Notes: generated by a model not told the origin, from the letters alone. DNA of 64,000 nt from Furcasterigmium furcatum (GCA_001599815.1 BCIA01000002.1:2949626-3013625); one strand, 5' to 3'; numbered from the stretch's first letter, positions 35,201 through 48,901 are shown. Translations and numbers: made by a program.

Positions 35201-35528
35201 TTTCAGAGACGCGAGCCCTGTAATGCTCCCCAGAAGCCAAAATTATGGAGCGGGCGTGGACCCGTCCATCGCCTCGACCCGAGTCGGATCGCATCAGATG
35301 CGAGCTACTAAGCTGATGGGGCTGCCGGCCAGACCAGCCATTGGCTGGATAGCTGGCGTGGCAGGTGCGACGGGACGTCATCAAACAACAGTTCACAAGA
35401 TCAGCCTCAGTGCTCTTCTTCCCTCCGTCTTCAACAAGATCATGTAGCTGTGGGAGTCTACGATTCCTCCCGGCTACAACCTACCACAACACGCACCGGA
35501 ACTCGCGGACAAGCGACTTCTCGGCATC
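29245..35528. other. 6.3-kb gene-poor stretch
   Basis: This is the longest spacer in the window, lying between two divergent genes. Frames up to 270 codons occur on both strands (for example minus 34037..34849 and 33619..34221, plus 32682..33146). None carries a domain, a credible intron structure or biased composition, and stronger frames overlap on the opposite strand. I saw no transposase, reverse transcriptase, long terminal repeat or tandem array. It could hold non-coding RNA genes or decayed sequence. Confidence 0.45.
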
Positions 35529-38500
35529 ATGGCCGAGCCGACGACAGCGACGCCGCAGCCTGCCCCGGCGCAACCACCACAACACCAAAGCCCAGTCATT
35601 CCCGTCGCCTTGAACGAAGCTGGCCTCGACTCGCCCTCGTTCCGCGCGACCTCGGTGCACTTTTCAGAGCAGATAGATGCCATCGAGAGATGGCTCGATG
35701 ACTACGTGAGGTCCACCTCCAGAGTCTCTCGCGACGTCATCGCCCTCGAAGACAACATCAACTATCACCTCTCGAAGTGCTTCCCCCCCGCGATCGCCGC
35801 CGACGCCGTAATCGATCATGACTACACCCTCCTCGCCCTGCGCAGGGCCAGTGACGGCTCACGCGAGTGGTGGACCCAAGTGCTCGCCACGATGCGCAAG
35901 CTGGACACCATCATCTCCGAACCCATCCGACATTTCCTCTCCGGCGAGATGCGGGCCTTCAAGGAGGTGCGGAGGAACCTGGACCAGACACAGAGACAAT
36001 TCGACCAGGCCCTGGGCCGATATGTCAGTCAGCCCAAGGGAAAGGAGCCGTCGGCCCTGCGAGAGGACGCATTCGCCGTGTACGAGGCTCGGAAAGCATA
36101 TCTGACGGCATCCATGGATTTCTGTCAGCTGGCGCCCCAGATTCGCGTCTCGCTCGACAAGCTTCTGGTACGGGTCAGCTCGGACTTCTGGAATGAGATC
36201 AAACGCTCTCGCGAGTCCGGGACCAGCAGCCTGAAATGGGGTTCGGAGATGGAGCGCATCCGGGGCTGGTCCAAGGAGATGGAGTCGACCGAGTCCATCT
36301 TCCGTCGGGAGCTGCAAAAGGCTCGTCGCGATGTCGGCCAGTTCGCACTGCACTCTCTCAAGCCTTCGCGCGAGCTAGAGGATTACAGTGCCTCGACCGT
36401 TCCCTTCCTCGGTTCTCGTGGTCCTGTGAGCGTGCAAACCGACGACCAGCACGCCGTCATATCCGAGAAGCAGGGGTGGCTGTTCCTCAAGAACATCTAT
36501 GGCAAGCCTGCTCGGTCGACTTGGGTGCGCCGCTGGTATTACTGCCGCGATGGCATCTTTGGCTGGCTGATTCAAGGGCCCCAGGGCGTACTCCAGGGAG
36601 ATGAGATTGGCGTCCTGCTTTGCAGCGCGAAGCCTGCCGTCTCCGAGGATCGCCGTTTCTGCTTTGAGATCAAGACCAAAAGCCAGACGATGGTCTTGCA
36701 GGCCGAGACCCAGAATGAGCTCACTGAGTGGCTTGAGGTATTCGAGGTGGCCAAGAAGAAGGCGTTTGAGGCGACGTTGGATAGGGACAACTCGCCTCTG
36801 CCCTCAGGTCATGACCCGGCTTTCCAGATCACCCCGCCACCTGTGCCCGAGTTCTCAGCAAAGAACCTGGACGCGCAGCTCGCTGGCGACGAGCTTCCGA
36901 TAAACATCGACCGGGCCGGAACCTTGCCGGTGCCTGGGAGCGAGGTGAATCTTGCGGCCCGCCAGAGCTTCGACATCAACAGCACCATTGGCTCACGACG
37001 GTCCATCACGGCTTTGGGGCGCGACTTAGGCCGAGACCTGGTGCGCGAAGAAGGTGAAAGCAATCGGGAACACGCGGCGAGAATCATCCAGAAGCTCGAC
37101 TTGCACCGCAAGGCTACGTTCGGCGGAGACGCTGATGCTAGGGGGGCCGCCAATTCAGGAAGTGGTGGCATCGCGAGCCTCATCTCCGCTAGTCACGGGC
37201 TGCTCCCCGGGTATCCCGGGTCGATGATGGCTTCTCCAGCCTCTGGGAAAGCTCCGCAGAGTGCCACTTTCCCCCCCATGGAAGTCTTACAGGGAACTCT
37301 GGCTCCGAACACACTGGCCAAGGCCCCCATCCCAACGCCCCTGAGTCGAACCGCCGTCTTCGTGACGGGTGAAAAGGGGCTGGCCCTAGATGCCGCAAGC
37401 CACATGCCCGCTGCAGTTATGGCGAACTACTGGGGCAGCAATCCTTGGAGTATGATGTACGGAGGGGGCCATGGGAGCCCACGTACGCCAGGCCAGCTAG
37501 AAGAGAATCCCCTGGGCATGGTAGTTCACGAGGTTGGCAACCCGGGAGAAGAGAAGCCCGTCCCTCATACGCACCGAAAGACGGTCAGCGCCGATATCCG
37601 CGCGCTGCAGCCCGTCATGCGACCGAGGCAGCAGGTTGAGACCTTCCCCCCCGGCTATCCATCTGACTTGAGATCGCAACACGCCCAATTCAGACTCCTC
37701 TTTCCCACCGTGCCGCTTGACGAGAAGCTTGTGCTCGTCTTTGGCGCCTCTTGGGTCAGCTCCACCACCAAGGAGAAGTCTGCCGACAACGGAGGGCTGG
37801 CCGGCAACGGCCGAATCTTCGTCACACCGGACAACATGTACTTCTACGGCCAGCAGATGGGCCTGGTCATCATTTACACCCTGAGCCTGGACATCATTAC
37901 CGAGGTCACTGCCGCCCCTGGAAAGGACTGCGACTACGTCTTCCTCCATTTGGGTGACGATTCGAACGAGACTGGGTTCACGAGGATCACGATCAAGGTC
38001 TTCCTCAACAGTCTCGGCCTGCTGCAGTCTCGACTGAACCTGCTCGTGGATGACCTGCAAGCAGAGGAACCCATGAGTACCCAAGAGCTCGTGACGGCCC
38101 TGATCAGCCTTGAGAATGAGCAACACACACAACGAAGCCCCAGCGTGGGCAGCTGGGAGGAAGTGTCGTCCAACACACCTATCGATGACGGGACTGCCAT
38201 GGGCCAGTCCGTCCACCGCTCGCACGACTTTGGACCGCGCCTGAACGTCGACCGTACCCATCTCAGGCCGCCGCCCAAGTTCCAGCTCCCGGTGCACCCG
38301 GTCGTATTCGAACCCGAGGACATGCAACGAAAGGTGGCGGAGAGACACTTTGAGATTAGTGCCAAGGCTTGCTTCCACGTCCTCTTCGGCGACAAGAGCT
38401 TCGTCTTCCCCAAGCTGTACTTTGAGCGCCGCGCCCAGCGAATCGCCCAGTGGCCCTGGGTCCTGGGCGACCATGGCCGCATGAAGCGAGAGTTCAAGTT

Positions 38501-39799
38501 CAAGGTCGACTACTCCGACATGCTCGGGCGATCCAAGTCGGCCGATGTGGTCGACCACCAGTCCATCGAAGTCTTCCAGGACCACGTTACATATGTCGTC
38601 ACCCACCTTAAGACGGCGTGGCACCTCCCGCACTCGCAGCACCTCAAGCTCGTAGTCAAGATCGTCATCACGCATGTGGCAAAGTCCAAGTGCAAGCTCG
38701 CCATCTTCACGCGCGTTGACTGGTCCAAGACGCCCACGTTCAGCAAGGCCCTCGTCGAGCGCCAGGCCCTGGACGACGCAGGCCGAGACGCCGAGGACCT
38801 CGCGGACGTGGCGACGGACCAGGTCCGCAAGCTGGGCCCACACAGCCGCACGAAGCGCGCGATACAGGTGTACGGCAACATCGGCCAGCAGACGCAAGTG
38901 CTCGTCTTCTCTCCCGCGGAGACGGACTCGGCGGCGCGGAAACAGGCCATCAAGCCGCGGACGCTGACGACGATGCTCCTGGAGACAGTGCGGTCGTTCG
39001 GCGAAAGCGCGGTCACGTCGCTCATCATGTGGTCCATCGCGGGAGTGAGGAAGTTCTTCTCCTTGGTGACGGCGCACCGGCTGCTGCTCCTGCTCCTGGC
39101 GGTGAGCGCGCTGACGAACGTCCTGTGGGCGGGCAAGGAGAGCTCCGGGTGGTGGGCGGAGAGGCAGGCGGCGCGGTATATGAGCAATCTCGGCGTGGGG
39201 CCGAACACGGTCATGAGCAAAGCGATTTACCTCTCTGACCTTACCGACGCGACGGGGGTGGCGGGGCAGAATGCCACGTGGCCCGCGGAGAGTGCATGGT
39301 GAGATATTGCTCTTTTTTCTCCTGATGAAGAGGTTGTGCTGACTGACAACGCTGCAGCTACACGGCCTTCCAGCATGTGGCGAACGCGACGGACATGGAC
39401 GCCCCGGCCGAGGGCGCCGGGGCATCGCTGACGTCGTCGTGGGGCAAGGCAACGGCGCGACGGATCCGGCGGACGAGGCAGCGTCTGGGCTCGTACCGGC
39501 ACGACCTCCTCGTCGCGATGCGGGTGGTGAACAGCATTGAGCGGGAGATGGTGCAGTCGGAGTGGGAAAACTGGCTTGCGGACGAGACGCAGCGGTGCGA
39601 TCAGCTGAAGATGGTCCTGGACGAGGATGGGCCCAAGAAGGGCCCCCAGCAGAAGCAGCAGAAGGTCCTGACCGGAGACGGGCCCGAGGACGAGGGCAGG
39701 CGGGCGAAGTTGCGGGCGTGGCATGAGACGTACTGCGGGAGCTGTCGGCTAGATCAGCAGGCTTTGACGGCGGGGAGGGACGCGGAGACGGGGCTGTGA
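35529..39799 (+). CDS. Lam/Sip3-family BAR-PH-GRAM-StARkin sterol transfer protein
   Basis: Two exons, 35529..39298 and 39358..39799, encode about 1403 aa. The 59-bp intron keeps frame through a Cys codon. Domain order is a BAR-like coiled region (about 30-280), a PH domain (about 313-410, QGWLFLKNIYGKP with WVRRWYYCRDGIFGWL), a Ser/Pro-rich linker, a GRAM-like domain (about 720-860, with GRIFVTPDNMYFYG), a VASt/StARkin domain (about 935-1110, with FVFPKLYFERRAQRIAQWPW and KREFKFKVDYSDMLG), a transmembrane helix (about 1178-1197) and a cytosolic coiled tail. This matches yeast Lam1/Ysp1 and Lam3/Sip3, ER-anchored proteins at ER-plasma membrane contacts that move sterols between membranes. The second exon after the helix is rich in Arg and Glu. 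It converges with the methionine aminopeptidase gene. Confidence 0.9.
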
Positions 39800-40122
39800 G
39801 GAAGAACAGTGTGGTTTGCAGCATAGATGATGCGGATACCCATCGCGAGTTTTGTCTAAACCATGGGGGACTGTTCCCTAGGTGTATACGATAAGGTGAG
39901 TAGTCAGGTTACGATGAGACACACGAAGTATAACAAGCCAATGCATTGAATTGAGGTACAAGAAAGACTATGGCCCTTCGCATTCGCGTTACGATGCTGG
40001 GAAAACCCGGAGGGAAAAAACCAGCATCAAGGGTTGGATACAAGAGCTAACTAAACCAGCGAACGAAGGACCTGACCACTGATCCGGTCATTCCCATGGG
40101 ACGATCAGGGCAAAGGCAACAT
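39800..40122. other. Convergent 3' regions
   Basis: This 323-bp spacer between two convergent stop codons contains the 3' UTRs of both genes. No gene seen. Confidence 0.6.
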
Positions 40123-41799
<1,677 letters not shown>

Positions 41800-42288
41800 T
41801 GGGACATTGACAATTTCGGCGATTCGGGATACTGGGCTGTCGCGTGACCACACTGGGATCTGGATCTGGGGTCTTGAGAGGAATATCCGGGGATTGAAGC
41901 GTGGGAGTGGTTTGTGGGTTTGTTGAAGAGGAAAGTTGCTTTCGGTGGTGAAACCCCGCCTGCCGGTCAGGTCATGGCGTTTTGGATTACTAATGAACCG
42001 TTCCACAGTTGGCCTCTCATTCAAAGGTCCCTACGTACTGATGAAGCATCTCTCACGGTTTCTGCCTGCCTTGCCAAGTTATGAGGGACACTTCCTCCAT
42101 TGGCTTCTTTTTTGCGATTACTGAACTGTAGCATGCGGGTTGGTATTGGCTGGACGACATGTCGGAGGCATACCAAACTGAGGGGTATATGATCTGGTCG
42201 TCGCTATTATCTTGGGTGACGGGATACCCAGACCCTTCACATCACGATTACAATCAGAGAACAATCAGACAACCCGAAGCTGGTCACC
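41800..42288. promoter_or_regulatory. Shared upstream region of MetAP2 and a conserved fungal gene
   Basis: This 489-bp spacer lies between divergent start codons and should contain both promoters. No specific motif identified. Confidence 0.5.
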
Positions 42289-42948
42289 ATGGCTGTCCTG
42301 GCCAACGCACGGGACGCCTGCGAGTCAACTACCACGAGTTCTGACAACGGCGTGTTTACGCCCACCGCCACCGACGCTGCCACCAGCACCGACCCCGACG
42401 CCGAAGCAATACAAGAATGGCTGCGGTCGTCGAAGACAATCTCAGGCTCATCCCTGAACAACGACCATCAAGACAGCGGGGTCGAGCGTATCGGGTCACT
42501 CAAAGTGACTCGCATGTCCGACCCGCTCCTCAACGACACGCTCCTCATCGTTGATCGATCCCAAAATCGTGCTTTGACGTGCCGTCATGGTCATCTGCAC
42601 TTCGAGGACGTCAACGCCATAGACTCCGAGCAGCCCATCCCTCCACACTGGCAGTGGCTCTGCACCGAAAAGGACGGCTCCAAAGGGTTCCAGAGCGTCG
42701 CTGAGGGGACCTTTCTCGGGCACGACATTTGGTGGAATTTCAACGCGAAGATGACTCACCACGAAGGATGGGAGTGCTTCACGCTCAATCGGCGTGAGGG
42801 TGGTTACTACTGGATCCAGGCCCTGTACTTCTCAACGCTGTGGCAAGTCTCAGCCCGGCCTGGTGGCAGTGGCTGTTTTGCAGAGTGGGATGGCGGTACG
42901 CTGTGGGAGTTTGTCAGGGTTCACTTGCATGTTCCGGGCAGTCGTTAG
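42289..42948 (+). CDS. Conserved fungal protein of unknown function
   Basis: A 219-aa intronless frame from ATG 42289, in CACCATGG context. The first 60 residues are Thr/Ser/Asp-rich and disordered. Residues about 65-215 are rich in Trp and Gly with regularly spaced strands: WQWLCTEKDGSKGF, VAEGTFLGHDIWWNFNAK, HHEGWECFTLNRREGGYYW, TLWQVSARPGGSGCFAEWDG and TLWEFVRVHL. This pattern of short Trp/Gly-rich strands resembles a fascin or beta-trefoil-like fold. I remember close relatives in many Sordariomycetes and Eurotiomycetes, all unnamed. No signal peptide or membrane segment is visible, so it is probably cytosolic. It is divergent from MetAP2. Function is unknown, and carbohydrate or actin binding would be speculation from fold only. 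Confidence 0.75.
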   Translation: MAVLANARDACESTTTSSDNGVFTPTATDAATSTDPDAEAIQEWLRSSKTISGSSLNNDHQDSGVERIGSLKVTRMSDPLLNDTLLIVDRSQNRALTCRHGHLHFEDVNAIDSEQPIPPHWQWLCTEKDGSKGFQSVAEGTFLGHDIWWNFNAKMTHHEGWECFTLNRREGGYYWIQALYFSTLWQVSARPGGSGCFAEWDGGTLWEFVRVHLHVPGSR

Positions 42949-43959
42949 CACTCAGCTGCACATTGGCATGGACTTCGCTCGGAGTGTGTCTATTATAGCT
43001 CTGATCCACCATACACCAGACTTGGCAGACATGGAATGGATCCAACCTGGAATGCGAACGAGTTCGGGACAGCTCGGTTTGTGAAGCACCTACTCGTGCT
43101 TGGCGGCTACAGCGCCTCAGTCCCCTAATAAAGACCCTGAATTGGAGCCTGGAACCCCCCGGGCCCCGCCTCGGCTGACGTCTGGGCTCCTTCATCGCAC
43201 TGCGAGATGACCGTTGGTGTCCAGTTATTACAGGGCATGACAGGGGATGTCCGTCCCTCCTGGACCTGGTTAGGCGGGGCTTATCGAGCAAGGCCGCCCC
43301 ACAACGGACGGCATGGGTGACGTAGATGCAGGTCCCTCCCGCAGTCCTCGGGTTCCCTCCCCCGATCCGACTTGGACCCAAACACCTTCCAGCGGGCGGG
43401 CAGGTTGCAACTCCATCCATCCAGCCAACGAATGTCCCCGAATTCGCCATTGGAGCTTTTGGTCCGCACAGGCATCATCACTCCAACAATTATCCTGCCT
43501 TGATCTGCGTCTTGCCTCGTCAAGAACCAACCAGCCCCGTCCTCAAGACCACTGCTCTACCACCGCCGCCGTAGGACTGACCGACCGCCCGATCTCGACA
43601 TGCATTGTGCCACCTGAACACAGTCCCTACCCATCTCTGCCCCCCTCTCTCGGAATCTCCCTTCTTCTCTAGTCGCCTGGCGATTACAAACCGCAAACAG
43701 TCCTTACTCACCCCGTCGACGCTCAACCTAATCGACGGCCCGAAACACCACTAGCTCTCCGAGATTCCCGGATTCTAGCTTTGTCTCCCGGAGTTCCGGC
43801 CCTCCTCGATTACCTCACCCTCGCACCCTCCGAGCATACCGGCCGGCCTGAGCCCGACCGCCCCGGCCATATCCCACGAGACCATCCTCGCCTCCCGCGA
43901 CTGCAGGCCAGATCGCGCAGGTCTTCCCCTGCCTTGCTTGACCTTGACCGCACACCAAC
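42949..43959. other. 1-kb spacer with pyrimidine-rich leader
   Basis: No coding frame stands out. The last 400 bp are C/T-rich and fit a promoter plus 5' UTR for the gene starting at 43960. Confidence 0.5.
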
Positions 43960-46205
43960 ATGGCGAAGCATCACGAGGCTTTCCAGGCTCTTGGCCCCAT
44001 TGACTGGGACTCCATCCCGGCCGACGGCCTCGCCGATTTCCTCCCCGAGACCCTCGCCGGCGCCCAAACAATCATCGACTCCATCCCCGTCCCCGCGCCG
44101 GTGAAAGCGGCAGCCTCTTCCGCCCACCGCCGCGCTCGATCACAAACCGACCCTCCTGCCCCTTCCGCCGCCCTCAACAGCTCCCTCTCTGCTCGCCACT
44201 CCGGCGCTTCCCTCCAGCAGGCCCAGGACCTCATGAAGGAGTGGAAGGAGGTCAAGGTCAACGCCCGGGACAACCCCCTATCCATCAACGTCTACAAGCT
44301 CGCCGCCAAGGACGGCCGTGGGGCCTGGTTCGCCCGGCGCAGCGTCCACGACGGCCTGACCTTCGAGAAGTGGAAGCTCGGCCTGGAGCGCGAGTTCCTT
44401 GAGTCCATGAAGGTGCAGACCGGCCCTGGCGCTGGAAGTATTCGCGGCATCGGCGCCGACAAGAGGGTCGAACATCACGTTGCAGAAGCGGCGGGTAGGG
44501 CTGAAGGTAAGCCCCGTTCTCATAACCACAACACCTATGCAGGATATAGTTCTAACACAATACAGTGTACCAGCTTTCGGCACAGTTCCCTGGCCCGACG
44601 GCCCCCAGAGACTTCGTCACACTGCTGCTGACTGCCGAGACGCCGCAAAAGTCCGAGAAGAAGGGCGGTAAGAGGCCATTGAGATCGTACGTCATCGTGT
44701 CCAAGCCCTGCAACCNCCCTGAATGCCCGCCTCGACAAGGCATCATCCGCGGCCAGTACGAGTCTGTGGAAATTATTCGTGAAGTTCCCACGGAGAAGCC
44801 GCCCATCAGACGGTCCATGTCGACGGTCGATATTCCCAGTGAGGACCCGCAGGCCAGGCAGTCCATGGCCGAGAATATGAGCAGGGAGGCCGTCCTGAGA
44901 GCGGCGCAGAACAAGGTTGCCCAGAACGAGCAGAGGAACAGAGGCGTCTCTGTCAACAGCGCCCCGCCGAATGAGAGTGCCGCACCTCAAGATGGAGAGG
45001 ACGTGCCCGAGGAGGAAGACGAGGTTCCCACTACCATTGAGTGGCTGATGGTCACCCGAAGCGATCCAGGCGGCAACGTGCCCCGTTTCATGATCGAGAG
45101 GGGAACACCGGGAGGCATCGTCAGCGATGCCGGCAAGTTCCTCAAGTGGCTCACGGCCAAGGCCGTCAGGGACTTTCCCTCAGAGAACGACACAGAAGAG
45201 GCGGACCCGGCCAAGTCCTCAGCTGCCGAAGCGGAGGGCGTGAAAGCGCGGTCGAAGAGCCTCGCGCCAGCTCCCACAGCCAATCTCCTCCCCGACGAAG
45301 ATCCCACTGAACAACCGTCCCAAGGCTCTCAATACTCTACCTACGAGTACCCCAGCAGCAACGGCCTCTACGGCATGATCTATGGCGCCTTCGGCTACGC
45401 CAGCTCCGCTGTGGCGCAACGGCTTCCCAACGGCCTCCCGTTCTTCTCCAGCGCCGCCAATAGTAGTGATGAAGCTATCCGTGAAGAGCTAAACAAGTCC
45501 TCCGAGTCTCTCAGCGACGACATCAGCGACACCTCCTCCGTCCGCTCCTTCGCCTCGGCCGTAGAGGGTAACGAGAACGACGACAGCCCGCCAGCGCACA
45601 ACCGCGACGACACGGCGTCCACCGTGTCAGATGAGTCCGTCCTCAGACGCCACACGCTCTCCGCGGCAACGAGCTCTCACTACGAAAGAGACCTCAAGAA
45701 GCTCCAGGAGCGCCGCACCAAGATGCTCGAGAAGATGACGCGGCTGCAGTCGCGCATGACGAACAAGCGCGCCGACGACTCGGAGAAAGACGCGGCCGCC
45801 ATGTCCAAGCTGCGCGAGAAGCACGACCGCGAGATGGCGAAGCAGGAGGAGAAGTACAAGCGCGAGATGCGGCGGCTGGAGGAGAAGCGCGAGGCGGAGG
45901 AGCGCAAGGCCGGCGAGAAGAGGAAGAAGCAGCTCGAGCGCGAGGAGAAGGCAAACATCAGCCTGGAGCTCGGCCGCATACGGTCTGAGAGGGACATGGC
46001 ACTCCAGCAGGTCGAGCTGCTCAAGGCGCAGGTCGGGGAGCTGCAGAAGCAGAACACGCGGCTGGTGGCGGAGATGGGGCGCCAGACCGCCGTGGGCGCC
46101 GTGGAGGGGAAGGGCAGGAGGGAGGCGCTGAGGAGGCAGGACTCGACGGCGAGCGCGGTGAGCAGCATTGCGGGCTCGCGGGTGGCTGCGACAGCGACGC
46201 TGTAG
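43960..46205 (+). CDS. DUF3074 START-like protein with C-terminal coiled coil
   Basis: Two exons, 43960..44506 and 44566..46205, encode about 728 aa. The intron (GTAAGC donor, TACAG acceptor) splits a Val codon and joins AGRAE to VYQLSAQFPGPTAPRDF. The first 410 residues look like the fungal DUF3074/START-like lipid-binding family: WFARRSVHDGLTFEKWK, FPGPTAPRDFVTLLL, CPPRQGIIRGQYESVE, and later NVPRFMIERGTPGGIVSDAG with KFLKWL. Middle residues are Ser/Asp-rich. Residues about 560-705 form a long, highly charged coiled coil (KLQERRTKMLEKMTRLQSRM onward). A base at 44716 is N, within a Cys-Asn-x-Pro-Glu-Cys stretch, so one residue is undetermined. The combination suggests a soluble lipid-binding protein that dimerises through the coiled coil. 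It converges with the SconB/Met30 gene. Confidence 0.8.
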
Positions 46206-46492
46206 GAATGGGTTGCTTCGAGGGCGGGGGTTTGATGAATGATGATGATGAACGAAAATGCGCTCCATATCCTCTGGCGATTTGACGCAGGGCAAGCAAG
46301 ATTGTAAGATATCATGCTTTGTATTATTACGTTGGTTCTCGGGAAAGCGGGAGTTTGAAAATGATTTCTTGCATTGGCGGTCTTCTCTCTGTGCCGGTGC
46401 ATACTGCATGCGCTCAGTCAGGGGTAAGACGACGTTCAGGGGTATAGTATAACACTCCAACAATCACATCCAGCGGTGCCCTCGTCGACTGC

Positions 46493-48901
46493 CTATGTTG
46501 AGGACGGCGTATCTCCCTCGATCAGTAGCAGTCCATCTGCCTCAAAGAACCTCGCAATAATACTGCCGTCTTCTCCTGCTGATACGAGCCTCGTGTCATC
46601 GGAAATAACTGCCGAGACCGGGCCTGAATGGCCGCCGTACGTAGTCTGGCATGCCCCTGATGTGGGTTCCCCTGAGGACGTTAGCATAGAGTCGCATCGA
46701 TGTTTCCGGAAGACAACACGTACAGATCTTGACAGTGTTATCCTGACTGCCTGATGCCAAGTTCAGCGTGTCCCCGGAGAGACTACAGATACCTTTAACG
46801 TCTAAAAAGGTGTCAATGCTGGGGTTTCTGTGTGATCAGGAGCGAAGATTCTTACGTCCAAAAGTAGTTCGGATGCACTTTCCAGTTGCCGTACTCCAAA
46901 GCTGATGAAGGTTAGCGCTGCTATGGGTTCATAATCATGGAAGTACTGACTTTCAAGGTGTTGTCGAGGGAGGCGCTGAAGAAGTAGGCGGGCAGCCGGC
47001 TCGTCGATTCTTCTTCATTAGATTCCAACACGAGTTCGCCGGACTCAGATGTCATTTCGGCCTCATCGGGCTCGAAGTCTTCTGGCATAATCAAAATCTG
47101 CTGTACCTGGCCAAGATGTCCCTCAAAGGTCTTGATGCATGTCTTCTTCTGCAAGTCGAAGACGCGGATAGTCTTGTCGTCTGAGGCAGTCCAGACAGTA
47201 TTTGAATCTCGATGGATCTTCACATCGTTGACGCAGCCGGTATGCTACCACTCATGTTAGTTCACTGTCATAAAACGGCTGGAGCGCGCCTCAACGGGCT
47301 CGGTAATGCCAGCCAGGAACTCGTACTTACGCCGCGGAGGGAAAAGGTCTCCTTACGATCGAAACGGAAGACCTTGACCGTGTGATCCATGCTTCCGCTA
47401 ACGAGGACCTGTAGCTCGTCGTCGTAGTCCAGTGAGAGTACTCCCTGGGTATGTCCCCGAAGAGTCGAAAGGCAGGCGCCAGTCTCATAGTTCCATACCC
47501 TTATTGATGAGTCGAGTGAACCCGAGAAGACCTTGTTGCCTGACATTTTCAAGCAGCGAATTCCCATACTATGGCCAGTAAGAGTTCTGATTTTGCTGCC
47601 AGTTTTCATATCGGAAACGACGATGTTGTTGTCGGATGAGCCGCTCAGGACGACGTTGTCTCGTTCCCCAAAAGCAAGACAAGTGACTCCCTTCTGATGA
47701 ACGTTCAGCGTCTTGACCGTGCAACGGCCATGGCGCCAGTTGAGTCCAACCTGAAGTATGTCAGATTCGATTTCCGCAGGTAGTGATAGTCCATGGGGAC
47801 AGTGGTCAACAACATACCCGAAAGCGCTCTCGGTAGACACTTTTCCATGGACGGGACTGTTTCCGCCGCTCCTCCGGAGGGGTAGTACCAACGCGATTTG
47901 TGCAGTTCCGCTTGCGACTGTCCTCGGCCAGGACAAGAGCTCGCTTTGTCCCTACAACCGGGACAGCGTCGACAATCTTGGCTTGCCGCTGCTCGACCAC
48001 CGCCTGTCGTCGCTTCCAGTCACGCAGTCTCTGTCGTTCCAAAAGCGGCAGACCCCAGCCACATTTCGTGCATCTCCTGTCCACATGCTGCTGGCAGATA
48101 TGAAACCAGACTTCTAGAGCGAGAGTCAGCATGTCGGCAAGGACAACGAGCCGGATAGACTTACCATCGTCATCTGCGAGGGTCTTCCATCGCCTGCTCA
48201 CTTGGGCCGCTTTGCAGAGGGACTCTGAATCGAGTAGTCTCAGAATCTGGAAGGATACCTCTGGCGGTAGTCTTGCAAGAAAGTCGATCTTAAGCAGCTC
48301 GTTAACTTCGCGGGCCAACATCGACACTTGGACGTAGTTAGTTCCTGATGCAATAGATATTTGCGAGAAAAGGGACGAACTTACGTTGCGGGAGACACGA
48401 GGACTCGACGATTCCGTGAAGGCTGGGGAACGATATTAACAACCCGATACAGCTTGAGAAGGCAGTGTGGTACGCACAGCAGGGATCGAATGGGGGCAGG
48501 CGATGCCGCATAGATGCTCCAAACGTTAGATACTGCAAGCTGGTTGGCAGGGGAGAGCTTTTCAAGCTCCTGTGATCAAGTCAGCGCGAGAACAGGCGTG
48601 AAGGCGTGGGTTTGTGTACCCTTTGCATCATGTCCATCTTGGCTTGATCAGGCTGCTTGCGGCAGCTCGAGGTTGGGATGTGACGATAGCAGTAGCGGCT
48701 GTTCTGGGCTGTCTCGAGCCCCTCTGGCTTTCTCATGGGCGCATAGGTGTCTGGGACGTGTTCACGCAGAAAGGGTGCGATCGTCTGTGTATGTAGTTCC
48801 GGGGACAGGTCGCTGGAGGGCCGTTGGACAGTCTCTCCAGTTGGAGAAGCAATTGTCGTGCTAGGTAGTTCCATACTGCAGGCCTGTGACGCTGATAGCA
48901 T
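46493..48901 (-). CDS. sconB: F-box/WD40 SCF receptor, SconB/SCON-2/Met30 family
   Basis: Ten minus-strand exons: 48901..48620, 48569..48478, 48422..48385, 48326..48165, 48113..47818, 47750..47331, 47244..46951, 46902..46856, 46801..46724 and 46671..46493, about 628 aa. The N-terminus has TIAPFLREHVPDTYAP and RYCYRHIPTSSCRK, as in SconB. ELEKLSPANQ, REVNELLKIDF and the F-box LPPEVSFQILRLLDSESLCK follow, then CTKCGWGLPLLERQRL and WD40 repeats with GHTGCVND, GHLGQVQQILIMP and a closing GGHSGPVSAV blade. SconB/Met30 proteins are substrate receptors of SCF ubiquitin ligases that shut off sulfur assimilation by controlling the Met4/MetR/CYS-3 activator. Exon 8 ends TTT TGG AC, one base more than frame allows. 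With four rather than five T, it reads Phe-Gly-His as the family does. The start could also be a little upstream or downstream. Confidence 0.85.

Noticed and set aside
37497..39824. A 775-codon minus-strand frame
   Set aside because: Antisense to the Lam/Sip3 gene, whose domains are unmistakable on the plus strand. No domain is seen on the minus strand.
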